A DNA stretch of 54,324 bases, from the NCBI GenBank assembly GCA_021845965.1, contig JAJZUZ010000006.1, positions 3,478 to 57,801 on the forward strand, written 5' to 3'. A program made the translations under genes and the position numbers. Positions 39,108 through 46,858 of the stretch are shown here, piece after piece. The number at the start of each line of letters is the position of its first letter. Within the stretch, counting starts at the first letter, position 1. The DNA is from Pseudomonadota bacterium. GTDB lineage: Bacteria; Pseudomonadota; Gammaproteobacteria; Burkholderiales; Burkholderiaceae_C. The notes beneath the pieces were generated by a model. It worked only from the letters and a program-made list of their open reading frames with translations. It was not told the DNA's origin and did not search any database.

Positions 39108-40615
39108 AATTGTTACCTTACGGCCTGCTGGCCGGCCTGTTCCTCGCGCTCGGCGGCTGCGCCTCCCTGCCCCCACCCGATGCCTCCTCTGTTCAAGCTG
39201 GCGCCACCCCGACGCAGGCGGTGCCGGCGGCAGCGCCAACCGCCGCAGTCCCCGACCACCAGCCCGAATACCCGAGTGGCAGCTTGACGCCGATCGCCGC
39301 GCACGAGCCGGCGCCGCGCAACGTGGCCACGCTGACCGCACCCAGCGACCTGTGGGAGCGCATCCGCCGCGGCTTCGCCATGCCCGACCTCGACAGCGAG
39401 CTGGTCGCCAGCCGTGAACAGTGGTATGCCGCGCGCCCGGACGAGCTGGCCAATATGGTGGAACGCTCGCGCAAGTACCTGTTCCACATCGTCGAGGAAC
39501 TGGAGCGGCGCAACCTGCCCACGGAGCTGGCGCTGCTGCCCTTCATCGAGAGTGCCTACAACCCGCACGCCTATTCGCGCGCCAAGGCGGCGGGCATGTG
39601 GCAGTTCATCCCCAGCACCGGCAAGCTCTACCAGCTCAAGCAGAATGCCTTCCGCGATGACCGGCGCGACGTGCTGGCCTCCACCCGTGCCGCGCTGGAC
39701 TACCTCGAAAAGCTCTACGGCATGTTTGGCGACTGGCATCTGGCGCTGGCCGCCTACAACTGGGGCGAGGGCAGTGTGGGCCGAGCCATCGCCAAGAACC
39801 AGCGTGCCAAGAAGGGCACCGGCTACCTGGACCTGAGCATGCCCATGGAGACACGCTTCTATGTGCCCAAGCTGCTGGCCATGAAGCACATCGTGGCCAA
39901 CCCGGATGCCTTCAAGGTCAAGCTGCCGGTGATCGACAACCACCCCTTCTTCGATACCGTCACCATCACGCGCGACATCGACGTCGCCCTCGCCGCCAAG
40001 CTGGCGGAGATCCCGCTGGAGGACTTCAGGGAGCTCAACCCCTCGTTGCACCGGCCCGTGATCCTGGCGGCGGGCACACCGCAGATCCTGCTGCCCTGGG
40101 ACAACGCCGACATCTTCCAGCGCAACCTGGATGCCTATGCCGGCTCACGCCTGTCCAGCTGGACAGTCTGGGTGGCCCCCACGACCATGAAGACGGCCGA
40201 AGCCGCCCGGCGCGTGAAGATGAGCGAAGCCGACCTGCGCTACATCAACAACATCCCGACGCACATGATCATCCGCGCGGGCTCCACGCTGCTGATACCG
40301 CGCCCGGCCGGCCTGGAGCGCGATGTGACCGAGCGTATTGCCGACAACGGCCAGCTCTCGCTCACGCCCGAAATGACCCTGCGCCGCATCGTGCTCAAGG
40401 CCGGCAAGAGGGATACGGTGCACACCGTGGCCCGTCGCTACGGTCTGCCCCCGGTCAAGGTGGCCGAGTGGAACAACGTCAGCACGTCGGCCAGCTTCAA
40501 GCCCGGCCAGCACATCGTGATCCACCGCTGGATGCCTGTGAACTCGGCCGCGCAGCGCCGCGCGCCCGTCCGCGCGGCCGCCAAGCGCGCACCCACGCGC
40601 CTGGCAAACCGCTGA
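39104..40615 (+). CDS. mltD: Membrane-bound lytic murein transglycosylase D
   Basis: A lipoprotein that cleaves the glycan strands of peptidoglycan to give 1,6-anhydromuramic ends. The 503-residue product begins with a lipoprotein signal (LLAGLFLALGGC, lipidated Cys near residue 17). The SLT domain has catalytic Glu in LALLPFIESAYNPHAYS near 148, then AAGMWQFIPSTGK and LALAAYNWGEGSVGRAI. The C-terminal part carries two LysM-like modules: a diverged one near 345-400 and a clearer one near 425-475 (KRDTVHTVARRYGLPPVKVAEWNNV, split by position). The tail is basic. It is translationally coupled to gloB, an odd functional pairing that is common in betaproteobacteria. Confidence 0.94.
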   Translation: MKLLPYGLLAGLFLALGGCASLPPPDASSVQAGATPTQAVPAAAPTAAVPDHQPEYPSGSLTPIAAHEPAPRNVATLTAPSDLWERIRRGFAMPDLDSELVASREQWYAARPDELANMVERSRKYLFHIVEELERRNLPTELALLPFIESAYNPHAYSRAKAAGMWQFIPSTGKLYQLKQNAFRDDRRDVLASTRAALDYLEKLYGMFGDWHLALAAYNWGEGSVGRAIAKNQRAKKGTGYLDLSMPMETRFYVPKLLAMKHIVANPDAFKVKLPVIDNHPFFDTVTITRDIDVALAAKLAEIPLEDFRELNPSLHRPVILAAGTPQILLPWDNADIFQRNLDAYAGSRLSSWTVWVAPTTMKTAEAARRVKMSEADLRYINNIPTHMIIRAGSTLLIPRPAGLERDVTERIADNGQLSLTPEMTLRRIVLKAGKRDTVHTVARRYGLPPVKVAEWNNVSTSASFKPGQHIVIHRWMPVNSAAQRRAPVRAAAKRAPTRLANR

Positions 40616-40657
40616 CCCCGCGTCTCCCGCCGGCGCCTCGGCCGCCCGACCACGAAC

Positions 40658-40674
40658 GGGCTCGGCCCGAGCCC
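40658..40674. terminator. Convergent hairpin after mltD
   Basis: GGGCTCG pairs with CGAGCCC around GCC, between the convergent mltD and lipoprotein genes. It lacks a T-run, so it is only a candidate terminator. Confidence 0.4.
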
Positions 40675-40688
40675 CCGGCACGCCGTCC

Positions 40689-41339
40689 TTAGCGCTTCAT
40701 ACCGCTGACGGGCTGTGCCAGCGATTTGCGCAGGTTCATGCCCTTGCCGAAGCGGCGCTGAAACTCGGCCTGGGCTGCAGCGTAATCGTCGCGCACCTCG
40801 ACGCGTGTCGTGGAGAAGAACTCATCGCGGTGGTAGCGGATGGTGCCGATATAGACCGCCTGGTCCGCAGGCCGCACGTCGACGCGGAACATGCCGTGCA
40901 GGGGGGCATTGGTATCCGCCGGCATCCCCGAGTTGCCGGACCGGACTTCAATCTTCGCGTACATCACGACCCACGACTTGAGGATGTAGAAAGGCTGGCT
41001 GGGATGCGCGACGAAAAAATGCTTGCCGAAAGGCGCGTTGATGCGCTGCGACAGGTCGCCCAGAGAGAGGCGATCCATCTCGCGCGGCTCGTCGCCCAGG
41101 ATCACCAAGGCGACGCGGTCGAGTTCGGCGTAGCGTTCGCTGAGCTTCTGCTCCCCGGGCGCCAGCGGTGGATCCAGCTCGATGCGCCCAACCAGCAATG
41201 TCTGGCCGGCCGGCACCTCTGCCGCGTTCTCCACCGGTTTGATGCGCGTGGCAGGCACGCACGCGACCAGCAGCAGGGCAGCAGCCAGCGCCGGCAAAAC
41301 CCGTACGGTGAAGCGTCGGAAGTCGGTCAAGCGCATCAT
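40689..41339 (-). CDS. Predicted lipoprotein, unrecognised
   Basis: A 216-residue exported lipoprotein with a basic N-terminus and a hydrophobic stretch ending in lipobox LLVAC. The mature part has strand-rich sequence: AGQTLLVGRIELDPPL, then KHFFVAHPSQPFYILKSWVVMYAKIEVRSG, then AVYIGTIRYHRDEFFSTTRVEVRDDY and AEFQRRFGKGMN. The same layout (LVGRI-type first strand, a vYIGTIRY-type strand, a helical A..EF..RF tail) recurs in the gene before it, so the two look like distant paralogs. The function is not known to me. The start ATG 41339 overlaps the stop of the upstream gene (ATGA). Confidence 0.75.
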   Translation of the reverse strand: MMRLTDFRRFTVRVLPALAAALLLVACVPATRIKPVENAAEVPAGQTLLVGRIELDPPLAPGEQKLSERYAELDRVALVILGDEPREMDRLSLGDLSQRINAPFGKHFFVAHPSQPFYILKSWVVMYAKIEVRSGNSGMPADTNAPLHGMFRVDVRPADQAVYIGTIRYHRDEFFSTTRVEVRDDYAAAQAEFQRRFGKGMNLRKSLAQPVSGMKR

Positions 41340-41902
41340 TTCCTGCCCAGCTCCGCGATACGGTTGCGCAGGCGCGCCTCCCACTGCGTGCCCTTGACCC
41401 AGTCCTCCCGCTGCAGCCGCTGCAGCAGCTCCAGTTCAGCCGGGGTACTGACACGCTCGAAGGCGAACTTGTCACCCTCGAAGAAGCCGGTCTTGACCTT
41501 GCGATAGCGATAGGACCCCATGAAGTAGATACCCGGCTTCTGGATGCGCACCGCCGTCTCGTTGCGGCCGTAGGTTGGGAACTGGTAGACATTGTTGCCG
41601 GCGAAGAAGCCCGAACCGCGCAGCGACGCCAACTGGTACGAGCCCGGCGGCAGATACGACTGGATCAGGATCTGGCCGTCCCCGTGGTCGATCACGCCCA
41701 TCTGCCAATACCCTTCCTGGCCCTGCGGCTTGAGCGAGGCACCCTGGACCTTGGTGGGCGCCTCGTCCATGTCCACGTAGGCGAAAACGAGGGAGTTGCT
41801 CGGATCGTTGGCGTCACGCTCGGGCCCGATATTGCCCGAACTGCACGCGCCCAGAAAGGCCGCGAATACCAAGAGACACAGACGCAGGAGCCGGATATGC
41901 AT
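41336..41902 (-). CDS. Predicted lipoprotein, DUF2846-like
   Basis: A 188-residue lipoprotein with signal LRLCLLVFAAFLGAC (lipidated Cys near 20). The mature domain resembles DUF2846-type beta-sandwich lipoproteins: SLVFAYVDMDEAPTKVQGASL, then QSYLPPGSYQLASLRGSGFF, then KPGIYFMGSYRYRKVKTGFFEGDKF. A C-terminal helix follows (LELLQRLQREDWVKGTQWEARLRNR). The start has GAGGAA 6 nt upstream. It is coupled to the next lipoprotein gene. Function unknown; the pair may be an envelope complex or work with an unlinked partner. Confidence 0.75.
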   Translation of the reverse strand: MHIRLLRLCLLVFAAFLGACSSGNIGPERDANDPSNSLVFAYVDMDEAPTKVQGASLKPQGQEGYWQMGVIDHGDGQILIQSYLPPGSYQLASLRGSGFFAGNNVYQFPTYGRNETAVRIQKPGIYFMGSYRYRKVKTGFFEGDKFAFERVSTPAELELLQRLQREDWVKGTQWEARLRNRIAELGRK

Positions 41903-41980
41903 GTTGTTCCTCGATGAAGGTGATTGGACTGAAAAGCAACGGAAACGCCGTGATGCGCGGTTGTGGTGCGGCCCGCCTCC

Positions 41981-43030
41981 TCACGCCTTGAAGCGGGCCT
42001 TGGCCCGAAGCGCAAACTGGTTGGTCCAAGTCCTGGCCAAGTCAATTTTCTCGACCTTGAGTCCGGTCTCGTAGCTGGCCAGCGCGCGCAGGGCCGTTCT
42101 GGCCCCATCCTCCGGAAATACGCCATCCACCGCGATGGCCTCGCGCACTTTCTCGAACGCGGCCAGGTACAGGCCGCGGTCCCCCAGGAGATAGGCCTCC
42201 GGCACGGTCTTGATGATGTCGCCCGGCCCCGCCGTCTGCAGCCACTTGAGTGCATGCACGATGGCATGGGTCAGCGCCTGCGCCGTATCGGGATACTTCT
42301 GCACAAACTCCAGCGGCGCATACAGGCAGCCAGCCGGCATGGGGCCACCGTAGACCTCACGCGTGCCCTTGAGCGTCCGCGCGTCGGCGATGATGCGCAC
42401 CTCGCCCTTCTGCTCCAGCAGGGTCATCACCGGGTCGCTGTTGCAGAGGGCGTCGATCTGTCCGGACCGCAGTGCGGCCAGGGCCCCGGCCGAGCTACCC
42501 ACGCCGATGTAGCTCACGTCTGCGGCCTTGAGCCCGGCCCGCGCGAGCGCGAGGCTGGCCATCATGTTGGTGGCCGAGCCCGGTGCGGCGACGCCGATCC
42601 GCCGCCCCTTGAGGTCGGCCAGGGACCGGTAATGCGGCAGGCTCCGTGCCGAAACGCCCAGCGCGATCTGGGGCGCGCGCCCCTGCAGCACAAAAGCCTG
42701 GAAGAACTGCCCCTTACCCTGCAGCTTGATGACCTGCTCGTAGCTGCCACTGACCACGTCGGCCGAGCCGCCGACCACGGCCTGCAGCGCGCGATCGCCC
42801 CCGCCGAAGTCGCTGATCTCGACCTCCAGCCCCTCGGCCCTGAAGTAACCCAGTTGCTCAGCCAGCGTCAGCGGCAGGTAGTGGAAAGAGGCCCTGCCTC
42901 CCACCGCGATGACCACACGCGGCTTCTCCAGCCGGCTCGATTGCGCCCGCAGCGCCGGCGCCCCCAGCGCCGAAGCGGCCAGCACCGCCCCAACGGAAAA
43001 CATGCGGCGATTGACGCCAGCTCCGGACAT
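41981..43030 (-). CDS. NMT1/THI5-like (TauA/SsuA-type) substrate-binding protein
   Basis: A 349-residue periplasmic binding protein of the nitrate/sulfonate/thiamine-precursor type. The signal peptide contains NRRMFSVGAVLAASALG, with a twin-arginine-like RRxF, so Tat export is possible. Family blocks are FHYLPLTLAEQLGYFRAEGLEVEISDFGGGDRALQAVVGGSADVVSGSYE (split by position) near 50-95, SLADLKGRRIGVAAPGSATN near 140 and LRSGQIDALCNSDPVM near 190. ATG 43030 has GGGGAG 7 nt upstream; ATG 43048 is also in frame. No permease or ATPase genes adjoin, so it is an orphan. It lies upstream of the lipoprotein pair on the same strand, 78 nt away. Confidence 0.87.
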   Translation of the reverse strand: MSGAGVNRRMFSVGAVLAASALGAPALRAQSSRLEKPRVVIAVGGRASFHYLPLTLAEQLGYFRAEGLEVEISDFGGGDRALQAVVGGSADVVSGSYEQVIKLQGKGQFFQAFVLQGRAPQIALGVSARSLPHYRSLADLKGRRIGVAAPGSATNMMASLALARAGLKAADVSYIGVGSSAGALAALRSGQIDALCNSDPVMTLLEQKGEVRIIADARTLKGTREVYGGPMPAGCLYAPLEFVQKYPDTAQALTHAIVHALKWLQTAGPGDIIKTVPEAYLLGDRGLYLAAFEKVREAIAVDGVFPEDGARTALRALASYETGLKVEKIDLARTWTNQFALRAKARFKA

Positions 43031-43085
43031 CCTTCTGCTCCCCTGCATAGACCGATTTCAGTTTGGGTGCAGGGTAACAAGACGC

Positions 43086-43123
43086 AAAAAAACCCGCATC
43101 GGGACACATCCCGAGCGGGTTTT
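43086..43123 (-). terminator. Intrinsic terminator after the MAPEG gene
   Basis: On the minus strand AACCCGC-TCGGGA pairs with TCCCGA-T-GCGGGTT around TGTG, with one bulged T, followed by a T-run. It begins about 22 nt after the MAPEG stop and probably ends the dnaX-ybaB-recR-MAPEG run. Confidence 0.92.
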
Positions 43124-43144
43124 CACCTAGGCCGTGCCCGGCGC

Positions 43145-43558
43145 TCAGCGGTAGCCGATGAACAGGATGGCGATGTTCACCGCGAAGCCGGCCGTCCAGA
43201 CGATGGAACGCGCCGTGCCCATGCCCGCGACATAGGCCATGATGTAGACCAGCCGCAGGAAGACAAAGAGAAAGGCCAGCACATCCAGCCGCGCCTGGTG
43301 GGCGCCGAGCTGGTGCGCGATGATCACCGCACCGATGAAGAAGGGCAGCGCCTCGAAGCTGTTCTGCTGCGCGGCGTTGGCGCGCGCGCGCCAATCGGTC
43401 TGCCGGGCCAGCCAGGCACGCGGATTGTCGTTGTCATAGCCGCCCTCGCGGCGGGCGATCTTGTACATGCCCGACTTGGCAATACCGGCGCAGACGATGG
43501 GCAACACCGCCGCGACCAGGACACACCAATACGCCAGGGTGAAACGGGCAAACATCAT
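43145..43558 (-). CDS. MAPEG family membrane protein
   Basis: A 137-residue inner-membrane protein with four hydrophobic helices and the MAPEG pattern: YWCVLVAAVLPIVCAGIAKSG, then YDNDNPRAWLARQTDWRARANAAQQNSFEALPFFIGAVIIA (split by position), where the NAxQNxFE block corresponds to the glutathione-binding region, and RLVYIMAYVAGMGTARSIVW near 100. Eukaryotic relatives are glutathione transferases or peroxidases; bacterial functions are mostly untested. It lies 72 nt after recR on the same strand and is closed by a strong terminator. Confidence 0.88.
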   Translation of the reverse strand: MMFARFTLAYWCVLVAAVLPIVCAGIAKSGMYKIARREGGYDNDNPRAWLARQTDWRARANAAQQNSFEALPFFIGAVIIAHQLGAHQARLDVLAFLFVFLRLVYIMAYVAGMGTARSIVWTAGFAVNIAILFIGYR

Positions 43559-43630
43559 GATGAAGGATCAGTGGGAAAGATCGTGGGCAGTAGACAGGTG
43601 ACGAGGCATTATCCCCGATGGCCACCCGTT

Positions 43631-44221
43631 TCAGCGCCGATCCACCAAGGCATGTGCAATCGTGCCCAGATCGACGTACTCCAGCTCGCTGCCGATGGGC
43701 ACGCCGCGTGCCAGCCGCGTGAACGCCACGCCGCGCGCCTTCAGCGCCTCGGCGATCACGTGCGCCGTAGCCTCGCCCTCGGCCGTGAAATTGGTGGCCA
43801 GGATGACCTCGCGCACCGCGCCGTCGCTGGCGCGCTCGAACAGCTGCCTGAGGCCGATGTCGCGCGGACCGATGCCGTCCAGCGGACTGAGCTTGCCCAT
43901 CAGGACGTAGTACAGGCCTTTGTAGGCCCCGGTGCGCTCCAGCGCCATCTGGTCGGCCGGTGTCTCCACCACACACAGCTTGCTGCTGTCGCGCGCCGGG
44001 TCCTGACAGGTCGCGCACACCTCGCTCTCGCTGAAGGTGTGACAGCGCGTGCAGTGGCGCACATTGGTGGCCGCCTCCTGCAGCGCGCGGGCCAGCAGCT
44101 GCGCGCCTTCGCGGTCATGCTGCAGCAGATGGAAGGCCATGCGCGAGGCCGACTTCACGCCCACGCCCGGCAAACGGCGCAGCGCCTGGATCAGGGCGTC
44201 GAGCGAGTGGGCGTCAGACAT
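43631..44221 (-). CDS. recR: Recombination mediator protein RecR
   Basis: RecR acts with RecO (and RecF) to load RecA on SSB-coated gaps. The 196-residue product has the N-terminal helix-hairpin-helix ([20 protein letters not shown], residues 13-32). A four-cysteine zinc finger lies near 57-72 (C-x2-C-x8-C-x2-C in [18 protein letters not shown]). The Toprim domain follows ([28 protein letters not shown], split by position, and [19 protein letters not shown] near 140). No Shine-Dalgarno is visible upstream of the ATG; a complex inverted-repeat element ends 18 nt before it. Gene order dnaX-ybaB-recR is the widely conserved cluster. Confidence 0.96.
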   Translation of the reverse strand: MSDAHSLDALIQALRRLPGVGVKSASRMAFHLLQHDREGAQLLARALQEAATNVRHCTRCHTFSESEVCATCQDPARDSSKLCVVETPADQMALERTGAYKGLYYVLMGKLSPLDGIGPRDIGLRQLFERASDGAVREVILATNFTAEGEATAHVIAEALKARGVAFTRLARGVPIGSELEYVDLGTIAHALVDRR

Positions 44222-44239
44222 GGAAATAGGAAACGCAGC

Positions 44240-44349
44240 GCGGCGTTGCGAGCGGGCTCAGGGCAAGGCGCGGGTGTCAGGCCACCGGAACGGACTTGAG
44301 GTCCGTGAGGATGGCCTGAATGGGACCCGCAACGCCGCCATGAGCCCGC
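44240..44349 (-). other. Complex structured element between ybaB and recR
   Basis: This 110-bp element fills the ybaB-recR spacer. Complementary arms (plus coordinates): an 11-bp pair 44240-44250 with 44328-44338, a 9-bp pair 44252-44260 with 44341-44349, and a long hairpin with three stems, 44270-44275/44325-44330 (6 bp), 44277-44284/44312-44319 (8 bp) and 44290-44295/44301-44306 (6 bp). The first two pairs cross each other, and the 11-bp pair also competes with the outer stem of the hairpin. It could be a bistable mRNA structure, a small RNA, or a mobile repeat. No known family was recognised. Confidence 0.7.
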
Positions 44350-44359
44350 GCAGTAGCCG

Positions 44360-44692
44360 TCAGAAGGGGAATTTCATGCCGCCGGGGAGGCCTGGCATGC
44401 CTGCCGTCAGCTTGCCCATCTTCTCCTGGCTGGTCTCCTCGGCCTTGCGCACCGCGGCGTTGAAAGCGGCGGCCACCAGGTCCTCCAGCATGTCCTTGTC
44501 GTCGGCCAGCAGGCTGGGGTCGATGGTCACGCGCTTGACGTCGTGCTTGCAGGTCATGACGACCTTGACAAGGCCGGCACCGGACTCGCCGGTGACCTCG
44601 ATGGTGGCCAGTTCCTCCTGGGCCTTCTTCAGGTTGTCCTGCATGGCCTGGGCCTGCTTCATGAGGCCGGCAAGTTGTCCTTTGTTGAACAT
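44360..44692 (-). CDS. ybaB: YbaB/EbfC family nucleoid-associated protein
   Basis: A small dimeric DNA-binding protein of tweezer-like shape, conserved between dnaX and recR in most bacteria. The 110-residue product has the full pattern: [42 protein letters not shown] (split by position), then [36 protein letters not shown] (split), then the Gly/Met/Pro-rich tail [11 protein letters not shown]. The start ATG 44692 is 8 nt after the dnaX stop. The structured element follows 10 nt after its stop. Confidence 0.94.
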   Translation of the reverse strand: MFNKGQLAGLMKQAQAMQDNLKKAQEELATIEVTGESGAGLVKVVMTCKHDVKRVTIDPSLLADDKDMLEDLVAAAFNAAVRKAEETSQEKMGKLTAGMPGLPGGMKFPF

Positions 44693-44700
44693 GTCTGTCC

Positions 44701-46629
44701 TTACGCTTGTGGATTGGAATTCGTATCGATGGGCTTGATGCTGCCGGGCACGATTTTCGCGCCAAAGTCGCGCATCATGGCCTGCACGAAGGGGTCTTCG
44801 TAGATCAGTTTTTCCGCCGCCTGCTGCCGCTCGGCGGCGGCCGCCGCATTGCGCCGCGCCGGGCTGTCGCTGACGCGCCCGATCTCCACCGCCAGCGTGA
44901 CGGCGTGGCCGGCCGCCTGCAGCGCGGCCTGCAGGCGCTCGCGTGCCGAAGGGGAATTCAGCGACTCGCGCTCCACGCGCAGCAGCCACTGGTCGCTGTC
45001 GCGCGCCACCAGCTGCGATTGCAGCGCCAGCTCACGCACCAGCGCCGTAATGGCCTCGGCCGCAATGAGCTGCTGCACGGTCAGGTGCCAGTAGGCCCCC
45101 TCTTCCGTCGGCACCAGCGGCGTGCCCGCCGCCGCGCCGGGCGCCGGCGCATCGACACGTGACTCCGGCGCCACACGCACCGGCACCGCCACCACCTGGG
45201 CCGCGGCCGGCGTGGCCGTCACCGGCGTCGCGGGGGGCACCGGACGCGCCGCGTCGACCACCGGCAGCACCTGGCCCGGCGGCTGGGCGGCGGGGCGCAC
45301 CGCCGCTGGAGCGCCCGCCGCGGGTCCGGCCGCGATCGGCCGCGCAGCCAACGGAGGCGCAGGTACTGCCGACGCGTTAGCGGGCACAGCGGCCGCGACG
45401 CGCGCGATGGGTGCGGGTGCTGCCACGAGAGCGGCAGGGGCCGCCAGCCGCAAAGCGGCCTGCGCCAGACCGTTGTCAGGCGATTTCAGTGTTTTTTTTT
45501 CCGCCGCGCCCGCAGGCCAGGCCCCGGGCTTGAACGCCAGCAGGCGCAGCAAGACCATGGTCAGGGCGGCGTATTCGTCGGGCGCCAGGCCCAGTTCGGC
45601 GCGGCCATGCAGGCACAGGCTGTACAGCAGCTGCGTCTCGTCGGCCGGCATCGAGGCGGCCAGGCGCGCGGTCTCGGCGGCCTCGGGGTCGCCGCCAGCG
45701 GCCGGTTCGGCCGCCTCCGGCACAGCCTGCAGCACCGCCATGCGCTGCAGCACCACGCTCATCTCCTCCAGCGTCGAAGCCGCGCTCAGGCCGTTGATGC
45801 GCAGCGTCTCGGCCGTCTCCACCACCGTCTTGCCGTCGCCGCGCGCCAGCGCGTCGATCAGCCGGAACACGTGCGAACGGTCCACGCTGCCCAGCATCTG
45901 GCGCACCGTGGCCTCCTCGAGCGTGCCGGAGCCAAAGGCAATGGCCTGGTCGGTCAGCGACAGCGCGTCGCGCATGGAGCCGCGCGCCGCGCGCGCCAGC
46001 AGGCGCAGCGCCTGCGGCTCGGCCGGCACCTGCTCGGCCGCCAGCACGCGCGTGAGGTGCTCCAGCACGGTCTCGGGCGCCATCGGCCGCAAGTTGAACT
46101 GCAGGCAGCGCGACAGCACCGTCACTGGCACCTTCTGCGGATCGGTGGTGGCCAGCACGAACTTGAGGTACTCCGGCGGCTCCTCCAGCGTCTTCAGCAT
46201 GGCGTTGAAGGCGGTGTTCGAGAGCATGTGCACTTCGTCGATCATGAAGACCTTGAAGCGGCCCTGCACCGGCTTGTAGACCGCCTGCTCCAGCAGCGCC
46301 TGGACCTCGTCCACGCCGCGATTGGAGGCGGCATCCAGCTCGGTGTAATCGACAAAGCGGCCGGCATCGATCTCGGTGCAGGCCTGGCAGACGCCGCAGG
46401 GCTGGTCCGTGATGCCGCCCTGCCCGTCCGCTCCCGTGCAGTTGAGCGACTTGGCCAGGATGCGCGAGACGGTCGTCTTGCCCACGCCGCGCGTGCCGGT
46501 GAAGAGGTAGGCATGGTGCAGGCGCTGCGTCTGCAGCGCGTTGCCCAGCGCCCGCACCACGTGCTCCTGCCCCACCATTTCGGTGAAGCTCTTCGGCCGG
46601 TATTTGCGGGCGAGCACGAGGTAGGACAT
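44701..46629 (-). CDS. dnaX: DNA polymerase III subunit tau (and probably gamma)
   Basis: The clamp-loader ATPase, and as tau the organiser of the replisome. The 642-residue product has domain I with Walker [10 protein letters not shown] near residue 45, a zinc-binding loop with clustered Cys (CGVCQAC), DEVHMLS and the SRC box LSRCLQF. Domains II-III run to about residue 370. An Ala/Pro-rich linker occupies about 380-510, and a C-terminal polymerase/helicase-binding region follows. At codons 377-380 nine consecutive A residues (45500-45492) fall exactly between domains III and IV. Both alternative frames stop within six codons, so a gamma form of about 380-384 residues is likely. It heads dnaX-ybaB-recR and is divergent from ffs. 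Confidence 0.96.
   Translation of the reverse strand: MSYLVLARKYRPKSFTEMVGQEHVVRALGNALQTQRLHHAYLFTGTRGVGKTTVSRILAKSLNCTGADGQGGITDQPCGVCQACTEIDAGRFVDYTELDAASNRGVDEVQALLEQAVYKPVQGRFKVFMIDEVHMLSNTAFNAMLKTLEEPPEYLKFVLATTDPQKVPVTVLSRCLQFNLRPMAPETVLEHLTRVLAAEQVPAEPQALRLLARAARGSMRDALSLTDQAIAFGSGTLEEATVRQMLGSVDRSHVFRLIDALARGDGKTVVETAETLRINGLSAASTLEEMSVVLQRMAVLQAVPEAAEPAAGGDPEAAETARLAASMPADETQLLYSLCLHGRAELGLAPDEYAALTMVLLRLLAFKPGAWPAGAAEKKTLKSPDNGLAQAALRLAAPAALVAAPAPIARVAAAVPANASAVPAPPLAARPIAAGPAAGAPAAVRPAAQPPGQVLPVVDAARPVPPATPVTATPAAAQVVAVPVRVAPESRVDAPAPGAAAGTPLVPTEEGAYWHLTVQQLIAAEAITALVRELALQSQLVARDSDQWLLRVERESLNSPSARERLQAALQAAGHAVTLAVEIGRVSDSPARRNAAAAAERQQAAEKLIYEDPFVQAMMRDFGAKIVPGSIKPIDTNSNPQA
45476..45501 (-). 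other. Probable dnaX slippage/frameshift site
   Basis: Zero frame reads GAA-AAA-AAA-ACA. A -1 shift gives five codons (N-T-E-I-A) then TGA at 45478-45476; a +1 shift gives one His codon then TGA at 45488-45486. A-AAA-AAA is a legal tandem slippery heptamer, and nine A is also long enough for polymerase slippage. I see no close downstream stem-loop (the nearest, about 28 nt away, is GCCGC-TTT-GCGGC) and no upstream ribosome-binding stimulator, which favours transcriptional slippage. Confidence 0.7.
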
Positions 46630-46678
46630 GCAGCGATTCTACGGTGTGTGTCCAGCGGTCTTTTTCTTGTCTGTCGTC

Positions 46679-46706
46679 TTGAAGAAGCGCCCCCAGCCCT
46701 TACAAT
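46679..46706 (+). promoter_or_regulatory. Promoter of the 4.5S RNA gene
   Basis: TTGAAG (46679-46684), 16-nt spacer, TACAAT (46701-46706). A start 7-8 nt downstream matches the 5' end of the RNA at about 46714, which supports the assignment. Confidence 0.75.
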
Positions 46707-46713
46707 ACGAAGC

Positions 46714-46807
46714 GACGGGCCTTCCCGCATGGTGAAGTGGCCAACCGGGTCAGGTGGGGAACCAAGCAGCCCTAACTATGAATCCAGTGCCGGGGTCGAG
46801 GTCCGTC
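46714..46807 (+). ncRNA. ffs: 4.5S signal recognition particle RNA (small SRP RNA)
   Basis: The RNA core of the signal recognition particle, which binds Ffh and targets nascent membrane proteins. The conserved domain IV is recognisable: GGTCAGG, an apical loop GGGGAACC, then AAGCAGCCC. The ends pair (GACGG near 46714 with CCGTC near 46807, and adjoining bases) to give the long hairpin of the short bacterial type, about 94 nt. It has its own promoter and terminator and lies between dnaX and a flavoprotein gene. The apical loop is GGGGAACC, not the usual GGAA tetraloop context, within the variation I would expect. Confidence 0.9.
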
Positions 46808-46827
46808 ACCCCAACAAGCCAGGAACG

Positions 46828-46858
46828 AGGCCGCGCGCGCAAGCCCGCGGCCTTTTTT
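46828..46858 (+). terminator. Intrinsic terminator of ffs
   Basis: AGGCCGCG (46828-46835) pairs with CGCGGCCT (46846-46853) and is followed by a run of six T. The T-run abuts the stop codon of the convergent flavoprotein gene. Confidence 0.9.
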
